Made by a program: the position numbers and the translations under genes | Assembly (NCBI GenBank): GCA_963773735.1 | Contig: CAVZCK010000004.1 | Coordinates: 62,001-126,000, forward strand | Direction of reading: 5' to 3' | Length of the DNA: 64,000 bases | Origin: CAVZCK01 sp963773735 | GTDB taxonomy: Bacteria; Pseudomonadota; Alphaproteobacteria; Rhizobiales; Rhodomicrobiaceae | Notes under the pieces: generated by a model | Database searches by the model: none | Seen by the model: only the letters and a program-made list of their open reading frames with translations | What the model was told of the DNA's origin: nothing | In this document: one piece after another, positions 62,504 to 64,000 of the stretch | How the letters are laid out: each line of letters begins with the position of its first letter | How positions within the stretch are numbered: position 1 is the stretch's first letter

Positions 62504-63172
62504 TCAAGCGGCCGCCAGGAATGCCGTCGAGGCCAGATCCGGTAAAGGCTTGGCGAGCACGCTTTGGATTTTCCGCGCCGGTACACCCAAGGACTTGAGC
62601 GCTGTTCCAGCCAGCCGCTCAGGATAATTCTCGTCCACTTCGCCGCTTACGATCTTGAGTGTGCCGAGCAGAAGAAGCCCGCCCACGGCGTGCCGCGCCA
62701 TTTCCGGATCGTCGGCCGTGAACACACCGGCAGCGATGCCGTCCTCGATGCTGCGCTTGAGCCGTTCGGCCATGGTAAAGCGGAGATGCTGACCGGATAG
62801 CATGGTCCTGAGGATGAACCAGCCCCAAACCGGATCGCACTGGCTTTGCCTCAGGCAGGTCCGCAACTCCATAGCAAAGGCTTCTACCCGGTCCGACGCC
62901 TTCGTGCCGAGGTTCTCATAGAGAGCGGAACTGCGAGCAAGCGCCGCGTCGATGACGGCGGCGACGATCGCCTCTTTTGAAGAGAAGTGATTGTAAAATG
63001 AGCCGTAGCCCACATCCGCGGCTTCGGTGATGTCCTGGATGACGAGCCCCTCCAGGCCTCGCGTGGCGATGATCTCATAGGTGGCTTTCATGAGTTGGCG
63101 TCTGGTATCTTCCCGGCGCCGCTCCGATCGGCTTTTGGGAGCCGGGGAGGAAGCCATGCTTTCCTTGCCCAT
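62504..63172 (-). CDS. TetR-family transcriptional regulator
   Basis: About 222 residues. The N-terminal DNA-binding domain contains RRQLMKATYEIIATRGLEGL, then VIQDITEAADVGYGSFYNHF, which is the TetR helix-turn-helix. The C-terminal ligand domain is all helical. ATG 63172 is selected by GAGG 6 bases upstream; the longer frame has no site. The ligand could be an acyl-CoA of the nearby pathway, but this is only positional. Confidence 0.88.
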   Translation of the reverse strand: MGKESMASSPAPKSRSERRREDTRRQLMKATYEIIATRGLEGLVIQDITEAADVGYGSFYNHFSSKEAIVAAVIDAALARSSALYENLGTKASDRVEAFAMELRTCLRQSQCDPVWGWFILRTMLSGQHLRFTMAERLKRSIEDGIAAGVFTADDPEMARHAVGGLLLLGTLKIVSGEVDENYPERLAGTALKSLGVPARKIQSVLAKPLPDLASTAFLAAA

Positions 63173-63554
63173 GTAAACCTCGTCGCTAGTCCAGCTTCGG
63201 TTTCCGTCACCACGGTCGGCCATCATCCTGCCGACTGACATACTTTATACCAGCCTCCCGTAACGTCATCACCTGCGCGCAAAAAGCCACAGATAAGATC
63301 CGGCGATCCGGGACAGTTGGCTCAACAATGAGCTTTTTTCGACAATGCGCTGTGTCGCAGACAAGGCCTTGGCAAACAAGACGAAATCCGAGCGTTCTGC
63401 ACAGCGAGGGTCGGAAACCGCTCCAATGTCCACAGAGCCAGTTGATGCGTGGACGCACAATCGTCGAGAACAGGAGCCGTCATGCAAGCGCGGCCTTCAG
63501 GCCTGGAGCCGATCTGAAACGCACAATAAATCGCGTCGACGACGGGTAACAGGT
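63173..63554. other. Gap upstream of the TetR gene
   Basis: No gene that I can support. Several open frames exist on both strands but none has a recognisable protein pattern with a ribosome site. A short ATG frame at 63481 (MQARPSGLEPI) follows AGGAGCC. Confidence 0.4.
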
Positions 63555-63748
63555 TTAATTGCCTCATCACTCAGCTTAGCTGTCCGCGCGCGCGTTGCCT
63601 GAGAGCGGCATCGCCAAGGTCTTCAACGGTGGCCGTAATTGCGAAGGATTGGTGGCGCCATGGGCAGGGATGGCGACAGCCAGCGCCGGAGCTGATCCGC
63701 GCGGCGGCCAGCGCGGCGCTCGCCGATGGCATTGTGACGTCCTTTTGA
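63555..63748 (+). pseudogene. N-terminal fossil of a class I/II aminotransferase
   Basis: Read across frames, the translation gives LSLAVRARVA, then LPESGIAKVFNGGRNCEGL and VAPWAG, then PAPELIRAAASAALADG, and then a stop at 63746. This matches the start of PLP aminotransferases of the form LPESGIVEVFNYGRGREGL - PLWVGEGDLPTPAFI - aa..aL..G. Frames change near 63598 and near 63680, and everything after about residue 60 (including the PLP lysine) is missing. A decayed remnant. Confidence 0.45.
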
Positions 63749-63947
63749 GCGAGCTTAAGCCATTTTCGCGCCAATCTTCGCGTTCCATCTCTCATTGGCG
63801 ATCGTTATCGAGGATATATACGTATAGACACGATCCCGAGATGATCTGTCCGAATTCTTTCGTTGCTATTCGGCAACGGCGAAGTCTTCAAATTTCGGCT
63901 TGGGCCAGAAAGCACTTGAGGCCGTGCCGCCACCGGCTATCATCGCG

Positions 63948-63965
63948 TCTGACAAATTTGTCAGA
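63948..63965. promoter_or_regulatory. 18-bp perfect palindrome before the last gene
   Basis: TCTGACAAATTTGTCAGA is a perfect palindrome ending 27 bases before the ATG at 63993. Size and position fit an operator for a dimeric regulator such as a GntR/FadR- or TetR-type repressor; the TetR gene upstream is one candidate. Confidence 0.5.
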
Positions 63966-63992
63966 AATGACATTGGTTGGGGGAGACGAGCT

Positions 63993-64000
63993 ATGTATGG
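63993..64000 (+). CDS. Start of an unidentified gene (first two codons only)
   Basis: ATG 63993 follows GGGGGAGA at 6-7 bases, a strong ribosome site, and lies behind a palindromic operator. Only the codons for Met-Tyr and part of a third are in the window, so the product is unknown. Confidence 0.45.

Overview
The window is chromosomal DNA from an alphaproteobacterium, most probably of the order Hyphomicrobiales (Rhizobiales). The evidence is the block mnmE-mnmG-rsmG-parA-parB-holA-lptE-leuS with parS sites, the block grxC-nitrilase-DUF1178-ubiG-lysC-ptsP-prfA-prmC-DUF4167-clpB, a 16S-tRNA-Ile-tRNA-Ala-23S-5S operon with an alphaproteobacterial 16S sequence, an alphaproteobacterial heat-shock promoter before clpB, a CtrA-type site, and a Rhizobiales-type intergenic repeat. 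I cannot name a genus.

Layout. 1-11.1 kb: start of a YggS-family gene, then leuS, lptE and holA on the plus strand, and parB, parA, rsmG, mnmG, a histidine phosphatase and mnmE on the minus strand, with two core-perfect parS sites (6929 and 9721). This is an origin-proximal chromosome-segregation region. 11.1-21 kb: a DUF255 thioredoxin-like protein, a VOC protein, a GNAT acetyltransferase, a zinc metallopeptidase, argG, a DsbA-like isomerase and several small unknown proteins, one behind a strongly palindromic promoter, then the grxC cluster. 22-34 kb: lysC, ptsP, prfA, prmC, DUF4167, MOSC, clpB, a 43-residue membrane protein and an endonuclease/exonuclease/phosphatase. 34-42 kb: an M23 peptidase and one complete rRNA operon. 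42-49 kb: a patchy accessory stretch with a substrate-binding protein, an alpha/beta hydrolase without its usual serine, an MFS transporter, a 5'-truncated molybdopterin dehydrogenase, a remnant, and a membrane GGDEF protein. 49-63 kb: a coherent catabolic island. It holds an SDR, an acyl-CoA ligase, a fused enoyl-CoA hydratase/3-hydroxyacyl-CoA dehydrogenase, a complete Liv-type ABC transporter with its binding protein, two PimC/PimD-like acyl-CoA dehydrogenases, and IclR and TetR regulators. The natural reading is uptake, CoA activation and beta-oxidation of a dicarboxylic or related acid; no thiolase is present. 63-64 kb: an aminotransferase fossil, a palindromic operator and the first codons of another gene.

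A major property of this sequence is single-base indels. At least fifteen genes read in two or more frames, including essential ones (leuS, holA, prmC), while other long genes are clean. For essential single-copy genes this points to sequencing or assembly errors, so frameshift-based pseudogene calls and apparent fusions (leuS-lptE, livH-livM) should be distrusted. Much of the window is conserved housekeeping. The less ordinary items are a shared dyad operator inside the catabolic island, a possible pseudoknotted leader before the DUF4167 gene, the palindromic promoter near 18.5 kb, the small clpB-convergent membrane protein, and a parS abutting a DnaA box. I found no CRISPR array, prophage or insertion sequence.
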